A DNA stretch of 64,000 nt from Aegilops tauschii subsp. strangulata. Taxonomy: Eukaryota; Streptophyta; Magnoliopsida; Poales; Poaceae. The notes under the pieces were generated by a model. That model ran no database searches. It was not told where the DNA came from and saw nothing but the letters and a program-made list of their open reading frames with translations. Location of the stretch: the NCBI RefSeq assembly GCF_002575655.3, contig NC_053037.3, positions 443,455,793-443,519,792 on the forward strand, read 5' to 3'. Shown piece by piece: positions 46,666-57,950 of the stretch. The position numbers and the translations under genes were made by a program. The first letter of the stretch is position 1, and every line of letters starts with the position of its first letter.

Positions 46666-48067
46666 TGATATGTCTCTGTCGTACTACTTTTCCAAACACT
46701 TCTGCCCTTGTTTTGGACTCTAACTTGCATGATTTGAATGGACTAACCCGGACTGACGCTGTTTTCAGCAGAATTGCCATGGTGTTATTTATGTGAAGAA
46801 ACAAAAGTTCTCGGAATGACCTGAAACTCCACGGAACTTATTTTTGGAGAATATTAAAAATAATGGAAGAAGAATCCACGTCAGGGGGGCCTCCACCTGT
46901 CCACAAGGGTGGGGGGCGCGCCTGCCCCCTGGGCGCGCCCCCTGCCTCGTGGCCCCCCTGACGCTCCACCGACCTCAACTCCAACTCCATATATTCGTGT
47001 TCGGGGAGAAAAAAATCAGAGAGAAGGATTCATCGCGTTTTATGATACTGAGCCGCCGCCAAGCCCTAAAACCTCTCGGGAGGGCTGATCTGGAGTCCGT
47101 TCGGGGCTCCGGAGAGGGGAATCCATCGTCGTCATCATCATCAACCATCCTCCATTGCCAATTTCATGATGCTCACCGCCGTGCGTGAGTAATTCCATCA
47201 TGGGCTTGTTGGACGGTGATGGGTTGGATGAGATTTATCATGTAATCGAGTTAGTTTTGTTAGGGTTTGATCCCTAGTATCCACTATGTTCTGAGATTGA
47301 TGTTGCTATGACTTTGCTATGCTTAATGCTTGTCACTAGGGCCCGAGTGCCATGATTTCTGATCTGAACCTATTATCTTTTCATGAATATATGTGAGTTC
47401 TTGATCTTATCTTGCAAGTCTATAGTCACCTACTATGTGTTATGATCCGGCAACCCCGAAGTGACAATAATCGGGACCACTCCCGGTGATGACCATAGTT
47501 TGAGGAGTTCATGTATTCACTATCTGTTAATGCTTTGGTCCGGTACTCTATGAAAAGGAGGCCTTAATATCCCTTAGTTTCCGCTAGGACCCCGCTGCCA
47601 CAGGAGGGTAGGACAAAAGATGTCATGCAAGTTCTTTTCCATAAGCATGTATGACTATATTCGGAATACATGCCTACATTACATTGATGAATTGGAGCTA
47701 ATTCTGTGTCACCCTATGTTATGACTGTTACATGATGAACCGCATCCGGCATAATTCTCCATCACTGATCCAATGCCTACGAGCTTTTCACATATTCTTC
47801 TTCGCTTATTTACTTTTCCGTTGCTACTATTACAATCACTACAAAACCCAAAAATATTACTTTTGCTACCGTTACCGTTACTTCCATATTACTTTGCTAC
47901 TAAATACTTTGCTGCAGATACTAAGTTATCCAGGTGTGGTTGAATTGACAACTCAACTGCTAATACTTGAGAATATTCTTTGGCTCCCCTTGTGTCGAAT
48001 CAATAAATATGGGTTGAATACTCTACCCTCGAAAACTGTTGCGATCCCCTATACTTGTGGGTTATCA
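46666..48067 (+). repeat. LTR c, complete (1,402 bp), 3' LTR of E2
   Basis: It begins TGATATGTCTCTGTCG and ends GGGTTATCA. It includes the GC-rich near-palindrome (about 46898-46955), a TATATATTCG box near 46988, and the conserved 'ggttttgatccctagtatcc'-like block (about 47255). It is the only complete LTR of the E1/E2 pair. The five bases after it (GTGGG) have no visible partner on the left. Confidence 0.9.
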
Positions 48068-48706
48068 GTGGGAAGCAGGACTTCGTGAAATTTTGAGCCC
48101 GCGGGTGGTTAAGTTGAACTAGCAGTAGCGCACTTTAGGAAACGCGCTATAGCTAAATTAGCTACAGCGCGTTTTACATAAAAACGCTACTGCTAAGTCT
48201 AAGCACGCATCAAAAATATACATTGGTCATCATTGATCTTTTTGTGTAGAATCTAAATAGTCAACATGAATCCTCACTGTACCTGTATAGGTACAGGCGA
48301 GGATTCATATTGCAGCCACAAATCCTACACATATAGTTCAATGAAGACCAAGTGCTCGAGATAGTTTGAGAAGTAACATATTTAAGGTGGTAAACACCTT
48401 GTTCGCTTAGCAGTATTGGACTAAACTAAATTAGGTGCAATACTTAGAGCAACGAGTTTTGAAGAAAAACGCTGCTACTAAGTACTTTAGCAGTAGCCGT
48501 CAAGGGAAGGGTGCTACTACTATATCGAGCCTGGAGGCAACGCCGTGGCAATTATAATAGTAGCGCTTGTTTCACCTAGAGCGCTACTACTACCAGCTTA
48601 TTTGTAGCGCGGTTTCCTCAAGCACGCTACGGCTAATTAGCAGTAGCGTCTGTTTTTAAACCGCGCTGCTGCTAAGATTCTGTGTATAATGTTTTCCCTA
48701 GTAGTG
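48068..48706. repeat. Right arm of CACTA-1: subterminal repeats, hairpin, TIR
   Basis: It contains repeats of GCAGTAGCGC and GCGCTACTGCT in both orientations, clustered at 48115-48200 and 48470-48680, and a palindrome at 48267-48307 (TGAATCCTC ... GAGGATTCA). The TIR ends at 48706. Confidence 0.85.
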
Positions 48707-48709
48707 TAT

Positions 48710-49059
48710 GGCCCCGGGTCTCTTTCTTATTATATTGCATCTCTTTTATTTACATCGCATCTCGTTTTACTATTTTTCAATCTTTACTTTCCAATCTACA
48801 CAACAAAAATACCAAAAATATTTATCTTACTATCTTTATTAGATCTCACTTTTGTGAGTGACCGTGAAGGGATTGACAACCCCTTTATCGCGTTGGTTCC
48901 AAGGTTCTTGATTGTTTGTGCAGGTACTAGGTGACTTGCGTGTTATCTCCTACTGGATTGATACCTTGGTTCTCAAAAACTAAGGGAAGAACTTACGCTA
49001 CTTTGCTGCATCACCCTTTCCTCTTCAAGGGAAAACCAACGCATGCTCAAGAGGTAGCA
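48710..49059 (+). repeat. 3' LTR of Gypsy A, second part
   Basis: It continues the LTR from the TAT duplication (matches about 7407-7764) and ends CAAGAGGTAGCA, followed by the TSD GCATC. Confidence 0.92.
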
Positions 49060-49064
49060 GCATC

Positions 49065-49793
49065 CTGTGATCTTCCAATTCTTGTGAACCAAACACTCTG
49101 ATTGGCAGAACCTGTGTTTTTAAATTCTTTGTTTTGCACGTGCATTCCTAACCTATTACTGTGTATTTCCTATCCCTGCGTTGTTAGAATCCTCCAATTC
49201 AAACGAGCCCTTACAAAATTACTTCTCTTACAGATAGTTGTCAAAGAAAACCTTGTGTGGTTTGTCCCGCTCCTACTGCGTCGTCGTCCACCCCAGCTCA
49301 GCTGGTCCAACGACAGAATGGCCACCACAGTAGGGTTCCGGCCTCCAGACTGTCTTTCGCCGCCTCAGATCTAATGCCCCGCCGCTGGCAGCCACAACAA
49401 CTGCATTACCGTCATCAACCGAGCAGACGACCTCGAGGACTACACGGGTCCGCAAGAGAGGTCGCCCTCTTTCGTGTCTGCTTACGTTATGCATCGCTTA
49501 ATATTACATGCTACTTTATCGTCCTATTCACCGATTAGGCTCTGAGTCAACTCCAAACTAATGCTCAAACTTGAGTTTTTAAATGGTTGTGGGGTACATA
49601 TCGGGGCCGCAATCAATAGTATCTATCTACTATATGGTTAATCTCTGGTGTGTACTATGAGTTTCATGTTGGGTGGGAAACAAATAGTAAAGAAGCCATT
49701 ATCTGTATTTTTTAACTGAAGCCATTATCTGCATGCTATCATTGGTTTTGGGTCTTTCCAGAGGTTGCTACCATCACTCTGGATTTCTGCATG
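49065..49793. other. Low-copy DNA between elements A and D; no gene recognised
   Basis: The first 140 bp could be the other half of a MITE split by element A (GTGAACCAAAC; CCAATTCAAACGAGCCC). A GC-rich part (49250-49450) has open frames of about 90 codons on both strands with no domain. From about 49600 it is AT-rich and continues directly into 59219 once element D is removed. Confidence 0.4.
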
Positions 49794-49798
49794 CACTC

Positions 49799-51179
49799 TG
49801 ATACGCCTCCGTCGTATCTACTTTTCCAAACACCTTTGCCCTTGTTTTGGACTCTAACTTGCATGATTTGAATGGAACTAACCCGGACTGACGCTGTTTT
49901 TAGCAGACTTTCCATGGTGTTATTTATGTGCAGAAACAAAAGTTCTCGGAATGACCCGAAACTCCACGGAACGTCTATTTGGAAATAATAAAAAATCCTT
50001 GCAAAATATGAAGACTAGGGGGCCCACACCCTGGCCACGAGGGTGGAGCGCGCGTCCTCCCCCTAGGGCGCGCCCCCTACCTCGTGGGCCCCCTGGAGCT
50101 CCTCCAACCTCAACTCCAACTCTATATATTTGCTTTCGGGGAGAAAAATATCAGAGAGAAGAATTCATCGCGTTTTACGATACAGAGCCGCCGCCAAGCC
50201 CTAAAACCTCTCGGGAGGGCTGATCTGGAGTCCGTTCGGGGCTCCGGAGAGGGGGATTCGTCGCTGTCGTCATCATCAACCATCCTCCATCACCAATTTC
50301 ATCATGCTCACCGCCGTGCGTGAGTAATTCCATCATAGGCTTGCTGGACGGTGATGGGTTGGATGAGATCTATCTTGTAATCGAGTTAGTTTTGTTAGGG
50401 TTTGATCCCTAGTATCCACTATGTTCTGAGATTGATGTTGCAATGACTTGGCTATGCTTAACGCTTGTCACTAGGGCCCGAGTGCCATGTGAGTTATTGA
50501 TCTTATCTTGCAAGTCTATAGTCGCCTACTATGTGTTATGATCCGGCAACCCCGAAGTGACAATAATCGGGACCACTCCCGGTGATGACCATAATTTGAG
50601 GAGTTCATGTATTCACTATGTGCTAATGCTTTGTTCCGGTACTCTATTAAAAGGAGGCCTTAATATCCCTTAGTTTCCATTAGGACCCCGCTGCCACGGG
50701 AGGGTAGGACAAAAGATGTCATTCAGGTTCTTTTCCATAAGCACGTATGACTATATTCGGAATACATTTCTACATTACATTGATGAATTGGAGCTAGTTC
50801 TGTGTCACCCTATGTTATGATTGTTACATGATGAACCGCATCCGGCATAATTCTCCATCACCGATCCAATGCCTATGAGCTTTTCACATATTGTTCTTCG
50901 CTTATTTATTTTCCCGTTGCTACTGTTACAATCAATACAAAACACCAAAAATATTACTTTTTCTACCGTTACTTTTGTTACCGTTACCACTACTATCATA
51001 TTACTTTGCTACTAAATACTTTGCTGCAGATATTAAGTTATCCAGGTGTGGTTGAATTGACAACTCAACTGCTAATACTTGAGAATATTCTTTGGCTCCC
51101 CTTGTGTTGAATCAATAAATTTGGGTTGAATACTCTACCCTCGAAAACTGTTGCGATCCCCTATACTTGTGGGTTATCA
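49799..51179 (+). repeat. 5' LTR of element D (1,381 bp)
   Basis: It contains the GC-rich near-palindrome (50032-50095), a TATATATTTG box near 50124 and the TAGGGTTTGATCCCTAGTATC block. About 40 bp present in the other LTRs (starting ATTTCAGATCTGAACC) are missing near 50489, between ATG repeats. Confidence 0.93.
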
Positions 51180-51190
51180 AGACTATTTTC

Positions 51191-51208
51191 TGGCGCCGTT
51201 GCCGGGGA
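51191..51208 (+). promoter_or_regulatory. Primer-binding site, tRNA-Asp type (element D)
   Basis: TGGCGCCGTTGCCGGGGA lies 11 bp after the LTR end, identical in sequence and spacing to that of Gypsy A. Confidence 0.92.
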
Positions 51209-51257
51209 GCATAGCTCTATTCTTTGAGTCACTTGGGATTTATATCTGCTGGTCACT

Positions 51258-54047
51258 ATGAAGAATTTGAAAGGCGCTAAGACCACAATTTATCCCTCAA
51301 CTACGAGGGGAGGTAAGGAACTGCCATCTAGCTCTGCACTTGATTCACCTTCTGTTTTGAGTAAGCTTGCGACACCTAAACCTGCTTCTGCTATTCGTTC
51401 TCATATGTCGCCTGTTATTGATGATGCCACTTCTGCTATGCATGATACTTATGATGAGACTACTTCTATGCTTGATACTACTGTGCCTCTTAGTGAATTT
51501 CTTGATGAACAAATTGCTAGGGCTAGAGAGAAAGAAATTATTGAAACTGATTATATTGATGAAAGTGATGATGTAGACTTGCCTGTTATTCCTAAGGGTT
51601 ATGTTTTTGATAAAGAAGCTTCTTTAGCTATTTTAGCTTGCAAAGATAGATATGAGCTCAAGAGGTTATTAGCTAAATGGAATCAGCAATCTCTTAATGC
51701 TAGAATGAAACCTGACCCTGTTTTTGCTACTTCACCTATCTGTGTTACTGATAAGGATTATGAATTCCCTGTTGATCCTGATATTATTACTTTGGTTGAA
51801 TCTGATCCTTTTCATGGTTATTAATCTGAAACTGTTGTGGCACATCTTACTAAATTAAATGATATAGCCACCCTCTTCACTAATGATGAGAGATCTCGCT
51901 ACTTTTATATCCTTAAAATATTTTCGTTCTCATTAAGGGGTGATGCTAAGATATGGTTTAATTCTCTTGATCCTGGTTGTGTGCGTAGTCCCCAGGATAT
52001 GATTTATTACTTCTTTGCTAAATATTTCCCTGCTCATAAGAAACAAGCTGCTTTGAGGGAAATATACAATTTTGTGCAAATTGAAGAAGAGAGTCTCCCA
52101 CAAGCTTGGGGGAGGCTTCTCAAGTTACTTAATGCTTTACCTGATCATCCTCTTAAGAAAAATGAAATACTTGATATCTTTTATAATGGACTAACCGATG
52201 CTTCCAGAGATTACCTGGATAGTTGTGGTTGTTCTGTTTTCAGGGAAAGAACACCGGATGAAGCTGAAATTCTATTGAATAATATGTTGACAAATGAAAA
52301 TAATTGGACACCTCCTGAGCCTATTCCTAAACCAACTCCGAAGAAGATAGGTGTTCTATTTCTCAGTCCCGAAGATATGCAAGAGGCAAAGAAATCTATG
52401 CAAGAAAAGGGTATTAAAGCTGAAGATATTAAGAATTTACCTCCTATTGAAGAAATACACGGTCTTAAGTTACCGCCTGTTGAAGAAACATATGATCTTA
52501 ATCCTTTACCTACTGAAGAACCTCATGGTCTTGATAACCCGACATAGGTAGTAAAGGTAAATTCTCTCTGTAGATATGATAAAGCTGAAATCCCTCCTAC
52601 TAAAATTGCTAGCCAATGCTTGGATGAGTTTGATAACTTTATGGTTAAGCAAGAAGATTTCAATGCTTATTTTGGTAGACAATTAAAACAAAATGCTTAT
52701 ATGATTGAACACTTGGGTGATTATATGGTTAATGTTAAAGGTGAACTTAAACTCATCAGTAAACATGCTTCTATGGTTACCACTCAAGTAGAACAAGTAC
52801 TTAAGGCTCAAAATGATTTGATCAATGAAATGAATAGTAAGAAAAATGATTATGCTGTTAGAGTGGCTACTAGAACTGGTAGAATGACTCAGGAACCTTT
52901 GTATCCTGAAGGCCACCCTAAGAGAATTGAGCAAGATTCTCAGAGAAATAATGTTGATGCACCTAGTCCTTCTAAAAAGAAGAAAAATAAAAATGACAGG
53001 ACTTTGCATGCTTCTAGTGAACCTATTGCTGAAACACCTGAGAATCCAAATGATATATCTATTTCTAATGCTGAAACACAATCTGGTAATGAACATGAAC
53101 CTAGTGAAAATGTTAATGATGATGTTCATGATGATGCTCAACCTAGTAATGATAATGATGTAGAAATTGAACCTACTGTTGATCTTGATAACCCACAATC
53201 AAAGAATTAACGTTATGATAAGAGAGACTTTGTTGCTAGGAAACATGGTAAAGAAAGGGAACCTTGGGTTTAGAAACCCATGCCTTTTCCTCCCAAACCA
53301 TCCAAGAAAAAGGATGATGAGGATTTTGAGCGCTTTGCTGAAATGATTAGACCTATCTTTTTGCGTATGTGATTAACTGATATGCTCAAAATGAATCCTT
53401 ATGCTAAGTATATGAAAGATATTGTTACAAATAAGAGAAAGATACCTGAAGCTGAGATTTCCACCATGCTTGCTAATTATACTTTTAAGGGTGGAATACC
53501 TAAGAAACTAGGAGATGCAGGAGTACCCACTATACCATGCTCCATTAATAGAAACTATGTTAAAACTGCTTTATGTGATCTTGGAGCCGGTGTTAGTGTT
53601 ATGCCTCTCGCTTTATATCGTAGACTTGATTTGAATAAGTTGACACCTACTGAATTATCTTTGCAAATGGCTGATAAATCAACTGCTATACCTGTCGGTA
53701 TTTGTGAGGATGTGCCTGTTGTGGTTGCAAACGTTACTATTTTAACGGACTTTGTTATTCTTGATATTCCCGAGGATGATAGTATGTCTATTATTCTTGG
53801 AAGACCTTTTTTGAATACTGCAGGGGCTGTTATTGGTTGCAACAAAGGCAATGTCACTTTTCATGTTAAAGGTAATGAGCATACGGTACACTTTCCGAGG
53901 AAACAACCTCAAGTTCATAGTATCAACTCTATTGGAAAAATTCCATCAATTATATTTGGAGGTTTTGAATTTCCTCTTCCTACTGTCAAGAAGAAATATG
54001 ATATTCTTATTACTGGGGATGTGCATATCCCCGTTGAGGTAACATAG
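51258..54047 (+). pseudogene. Gag-aspartic protease of element D, five in-frame stops
   Basis: It reads in a single frame for 929 codons from MKNLKGAKTTIYPSTTRGG. Domains: an N-terminal linker; a retrotransposon gag domain (about residues 195-300, with SLRGDAKIWFNSLDPG and LPQAWGRLLKLLNALP); a Pro-rich linker; a second conserved block (DNFMVKQEDFNAYFGRQLK); a Lys-rich stretch; and a retropepsin-like domain (ALCDLGAGVSVMP; ILGRPFLNTAG). I see no CCHC knuckle. Stops: TAA 51822, TAG 52545, TAA 53208, TAG 53271 and TGA 53370. Comparison with E1 and E2 shows the last four are C-to-T changes (CAG, CAA, CAG, CGA). No RT follows the protease. Confidence 0.9.
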
Positions 54048-54359
54048 TGTTATTCGAAATTTCTCCCGTTCCATGGTAGTCGGAATGAGTTTGTTAACAA
54101 GACCTGATCAACCTTGTTAGTGGATTCCTTTTGATGAGCATGAGATGGATGAAACTAGAAGGCACAACCTTCTGTACCTTCCTTCTACTTCCTGTTATTT
54201 AGTTGAAATAAAGTAAAAATAGCATTTTCCTGTTTGTTTTATGAGTTATCCGTGCAATATAAAAATACCCCGAAAATAAAAGTTCTCCAAATGCCCTGAA
54301 AATGGAATATGATTTTTTCTTGAATTTTTGAGAATATCTAGCACTGAGAGCACAGTAGG

Positions 54360-54576
54360 AGGGGCAAGCACCTAGCCACGAGGGTGCAGGGCGCGCCCCC
54401 TGCCTCGTGGGCCCACGGTGGCCCTCCTCCACTCATCCCTGCACCCATACACTCCTTCGTCCTCCCACAAACACCAATATCCAGCTCAAGCCCGAGTTCT
54501 AGCTCATTTTGCTGCGATTTTCGATCTCCTTGCTCAAAGCACCTCTCACAAAACTTCTTGGGGAGATTGTTCCTTG
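54360..54576 (+). promoter_or_regulatory. Internal promoter-like block and leader exon (element D)
   Basis: A shorter version of the palindrome (54372-54415; CCACGAGGGTGCAGGGCGCG, then CCTGCCTCGTGGG) precedes a C-rich leader. A GT-AG intron 54577-54807 (GTATGTG ... ATTTCAG) is the same length, 231 bp, as in E1. The ORF-1-like start lies 7 bp after the acceptor. Promoter function is inferred. Confidence 0.5.
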
Positions 54577-54813
54577 GTATGTGACTCCTCCATTGGTCCA
54601 ATTAGTTTTTGTTCTAGTGCTTTATTCATTGCAAATTTGTGCTGCCTAGGTGACCATGTTCTTGAGCTTGCATGTCAAATTTATATGGTTCCAAGTAGTT
54701 CTAATGCATGATATAGGCTCTAGGCACTTGTAGGAGTAGTTGCTATCAATTTTATTGAAGTTGGTTCACTTTTGTTTGAAGGTACTAAAAATTTCAGAAT
54801 ATTTCAGAAAATA

Positions 54814-55905
54814 ATGAAGAGATTTTTGAGGGGCTCATCGAGCTGAAGCTAAAAGGAAAAGCAAAATGAAGAAGCAGAGAGGCCCAAATATAATTTGCCT
54901 CGCACCGCGGAGGTTCGGCCGTGTGAATGGCCTTAAGATAATTTCTTGAGAGAAGCCGGGATTTATGATGATTTCTATTCATTGGCTGAGAACGCTGGCC
55001 TCACCGACTTCCTCCGCGACCAACGTCATCAGTATCTCTTACTCACTAATACTTTTGTGCAAAACTTCTACTATTTTCCTAAAGAAGCACCTCCTTCAGT
55101 AGAGTTTCATTTATATGATGTTGTTAAGAAAATGCCAGTAGAAGAATTTTGCAAGGTTTGCAAAATACCTTTCGAGGGTACCTTAGATGAACCACATCGT
55201 AAAGATGTGGACGGGTTTATTGACACCATTACTGTGGGGAAAACTAGGAAGGTTTCCGATGCAAGAATCACTAGCATACATTTTCCTGTTTTACGCTACT
55301 TTGTCATATTTGCTAGTCGTTGCCTGATTGGTCGCGGAAACAATGGAAACCTTAGTGTTCCTGATATTATCATTTTGTTCCATGGTTTATTTTCTGATAA
55401 CTCTGTTAGTATGGGCGGTATTATTGCTAAACGGTTAAGTTTGAACCGTACTAAGGGTCCCATCTTTGGAGGTATTTATGCTTCACGCCTTGCTGCACAT
55501 TATAACATACCTATTAGGCTCTATGAGAAAGACGAAAAATTGCTGCCCAATGCTTATTTAGATTATAAGAGTATGGTAGCGCATGATTTCATTGTTAAGA
55601 ATAGGGAAGGGGAGCTTAAATACAAATTGTTCTTTGATAAACATCACCCTGAGACTATTACCTTGCCTGCTCCTTCCTTGTTTAATTTATCTGAAGGTCC
55701 GTATCTCGTTCCGTGGGCGGCCATTCAAGCTTACCGGAACCCTACACCAGCCCCGGAGCCGGAACCACAATTTGAGCCTCCACGACAGTCTGATTACTTT
55801 TGGGATCCGGAGATGACTGCCAGCCAGTGGCAGTCAGAGTCCTCTTCATCTCAGTACGACCCCAGCTACACCTACAGGTATCCACCAGGCCATCCTTGGC
55901 AATGA
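54814..55905 (+). pseudogene. ORF-1-like gene of element D, three N-terminal stops
   Basis: The full frame is 363 codons from ATG 54814. Stops at 54844 (TGA, CGA in E1), 54850 (TAA, TCA in E1) and about 54931 (TAA) break the N-terminus; from 54946 it is open for 319 codons. Conserved text: EEFCKVCKIPFEGTLDEPHR, DTITVGKTRKVSDARITSI, HFPVLRYFVIFASRC, GPIFGGIYASRLAAHYNI and LPNAYLDYKSMVAHDF. The C-terminus is Pro/Glu- and Tyr-rich and ends YRYPPGHPWQ. It resembles the ATHILA ORF-1 family (unknown function). No hydrophobic leader or anchor is visible. Confidence 0.8.
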
Positions 55906-57950
55906 ACCAACTTAGGCCAAAAGCCTAAGCTTTGGGGAGTACGTATTTCCCACCAACATTACATTTATGTTCACACCCTCATTGCTAAATGTCGATGCTC
56001 ATACTCTTTCACTGTAATATCCATGATAGTTTATTTTCTTTTTCCTGCTTTCTTCTTGTGTGTTTAATAAACTTTAAGAAAAACAAAAAAATTTGGTGTA
56101 ACTTTTAGCTAGTTTACTTTTCTTGCTGTAGTAAGTAATAATTAAAAAGAAAACCCAAAAAGATTTCCCGTTCTTCTTTTGCTTGTTGGGAGTTTTCCCG
56201 TGTAAATAGTTTTTATTTCTTTTCTTTTCTTTGGGGGTCGATAGGAGAAGACCATGATTAAATTGTTGAAGTGGCTCTTATATGTATTATTGTTGATTTA
56301 ACCAAGAGCCCATATTTCCTTGTCTTCTCCTGTTTATTGAATGCTCGCAGATTCCAGCTTAGTCCAATGCACGTGCACTCTTATTATTATTCACATCGTT
56401 CGGTCGTGCAAGTGAAAGGCAATTATGACGATATATGATGGACTGACTGAGATGAGAAAAGCTGGTATGAACTCGACCTCTCTTGTTTTTGTAAATATGA
56501 TGAGTTCATCGTTCCTGATTCAGCTTATTTTGAATAAACATGTTTGCAATGACAATTAGAGATCATAGTTGCTCGTGCCATGCTTGAGTAGCTATGAGTT
56601 ATAATGGTTTACCTTGCGTGCCAACATGCTACTAAAATGGTTGTGATGTGGTATGATGGGGTGGTATCCTCCTTTGAATGATTTAAGTGACTCGACTTGG
56701 CACATGTTCACACATGTAGTTGAAACAAATCAACATAGCCTTCACGATATTTATGTTCATGGTGGATTATATCATACTCATGCTTGCACTTCGTGTTTAT
56801 TAATTTTAATGCATGTTCATGACTGTTGTCGCTCTCTATTTGGTCGCTTCCCAGTCTTTTGCTAGCCTTCACTTGTACTAAGCGGGAACACTGCTTGTGC
56901 ATCCAATCCCTTAAACCTCAAATTTATTCCTTATGAGTCCACCATACCTTCCTATATGCGGTATTTACCTGCCGTTCCAAGTAAATTTGTATGTGCCAAA
57001 CTCTAAACCTTCAAATAAACATTCTGTTTTGTATGCTCGAATAGCTCATGTATCAACTAGGGCTGTCCGTATCTTCCATGCTAGGTGGGTTATCTCAAGA
57101 GGAGTGGACTCCGCTCCTCATTCACGAGAAAATGGCGGGTCTCCGGGATGCCCAGTCCCATGCTTTGTGCAAACTAAATCAAAATAATTGCAAACAAAAC
57201 TCCCCCTAGGACTGTTGCTAGTTGGAGACACTCGTTGTTTCGAGCAAGTCATGGATCGATGCTTGTTGGTGGATGGGGAGTATAAACTTTACCATTCTGT
57301 TTGGGAACCGCCTATAATGTGTGTAGCATGGAAGATATCACCATCTCTCAGTTGTTATGTTGACAATGAAAGTATGCCGCTCAAAATATTATTTATCTCT
57401 ATTTCAAAAACCGAGCTCTGGCACCTCTACAAATCCCTGCTTCCCTCTACGAAGGGCCTATCTATTTACTTTTATGTTGGACATTACCCTCTTATTAAAA
57501 AGCATGAGTTGGAGAGCGCAGTTGTCATTTGCATTCATTACTATTAATTTATATTGGGTATGACTATGACTGGATCTCTTTTACCATGAATTACAATGTC
57601 TAGTCAGTCCTTGATCTTTAAAGGTGCTCTGCATTTATGTTTTGCGGTCTCAGAAATGGCTAGCGCGATACCATCTTGTTATATCATATTATGATTGTTT
57701 TGAGAAAGTGTTGTCATCCGAGATTTATTATTATCGCTCGCTAGGTGATTATGCCATTGATATGAGTAAACATGAGACCTAAGAGTTATTGCAAATGTGG
57801 TTAGTCATAATCTTTGCTGAAAACTTGAATGCTGGCTTTACATATTTACAACAACAAGAGCAAACAGTGTTTGTAAAAGTTTTTCTTTATCACTTTCAGT
57901 TTATCAACTGAATTGCTTGAGGACAAGCAAAGGTTTAAGCTTGGGGGAGT
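55906..57950 (+). other. 3' non-coding region and polypurine tract of element D
   Basis: No domain-bearing ORF; frames of 60-120 codons (for example 57188-57547) are not conserved in phase with E1 or E2. An AAGCTTTGGGGAG tract near 55927 and AAGCTTGGGGGAG near 57937 bracket it; the second is the polypurine tract for the 3' LTR. Confidence 0.6.

Larger units (their letters stand above)
22837..48067 (+). mobile_element. Athila-like element E2 (5'-truncated), interrupted by the Copia element
   Basis: The internal sequence starts inside gag (GAATCCAAATGC), continues through the protease, the promoter-like block, a diverged ORF-1-like gene and the 3' non-coding region to 27176. It resumes at 46443 after the Copia insertion and ends in the complete LTR c (46666-48067). 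The join at 46438 restores the reading seen in E1 and D (ATTTATTATTATCGCTCGCTAG-like text). No PBS or 5' LTR of its own. The head-to-tail order with E1 gives LTR-internal-LTR-internal-LTR, a layout expected from unequal LTR recombination followed by deletions. Confidence 0.8.
12690..48706 (-). mobile_element. CACTA DNA transposon 1, host of the nested retrotransposons
   Basis: The terminal inverted repeats are CACTACTAGGGAAAA at 12690-12704 and its reverse complement at 48692-48706. The 3-bp TSD TAT is exact (12687-12689 and 48707-48709). Both ends carry many subterminal copies of a TAGCAGTAGCGC-type motif in both orientations, a hallmark of En/Spm transposons. Its own surviving DNA is only about 12690-14814, perhaps 15736-16014, and 48068-48706. 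No TNP2 transposase remains here, so it is non-autonomous or deleted. A decayed B3-like gene is transcribed toward the left end, which sets the strand given. Confidence 0.93.
6178..49059 (+). mobile_element. Gypsy LTR retrotransposon A (Athila-type, non-autonomous), interrupted by CACTA-1
   Basis: The element has direct LTRs beginning TGATACGTCTCCAACG and ending GGTAGCA, and a perfect 5-bp TSD GCATC (6173-6177 and 49060-49064). A tRNA-Asp-type primer-binding site follows the 5' LTR and a purine-rich tract precedes the 3' LTR. Without the nested CACTA-1 it is about 6.9 kb. Its internal region (7765-11741) has one decayed family-specific ORF and no protease, RT, RNase H or integrase, so it must have relied on enzymes from another element. 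The LTR start and PBS fit Athila-type Triticeae families such as Sabrina or WHAM; I cannot decide which by eye. Strand is set by the PBS, the purine tract and the ORF. Confidence 0.92.

Noticed and set aside
49257..49538. Open frames of 73-93 codons in a GC-rich patch
   Set aside because: They are open on both strands with no domain; more likely composition than a gene.
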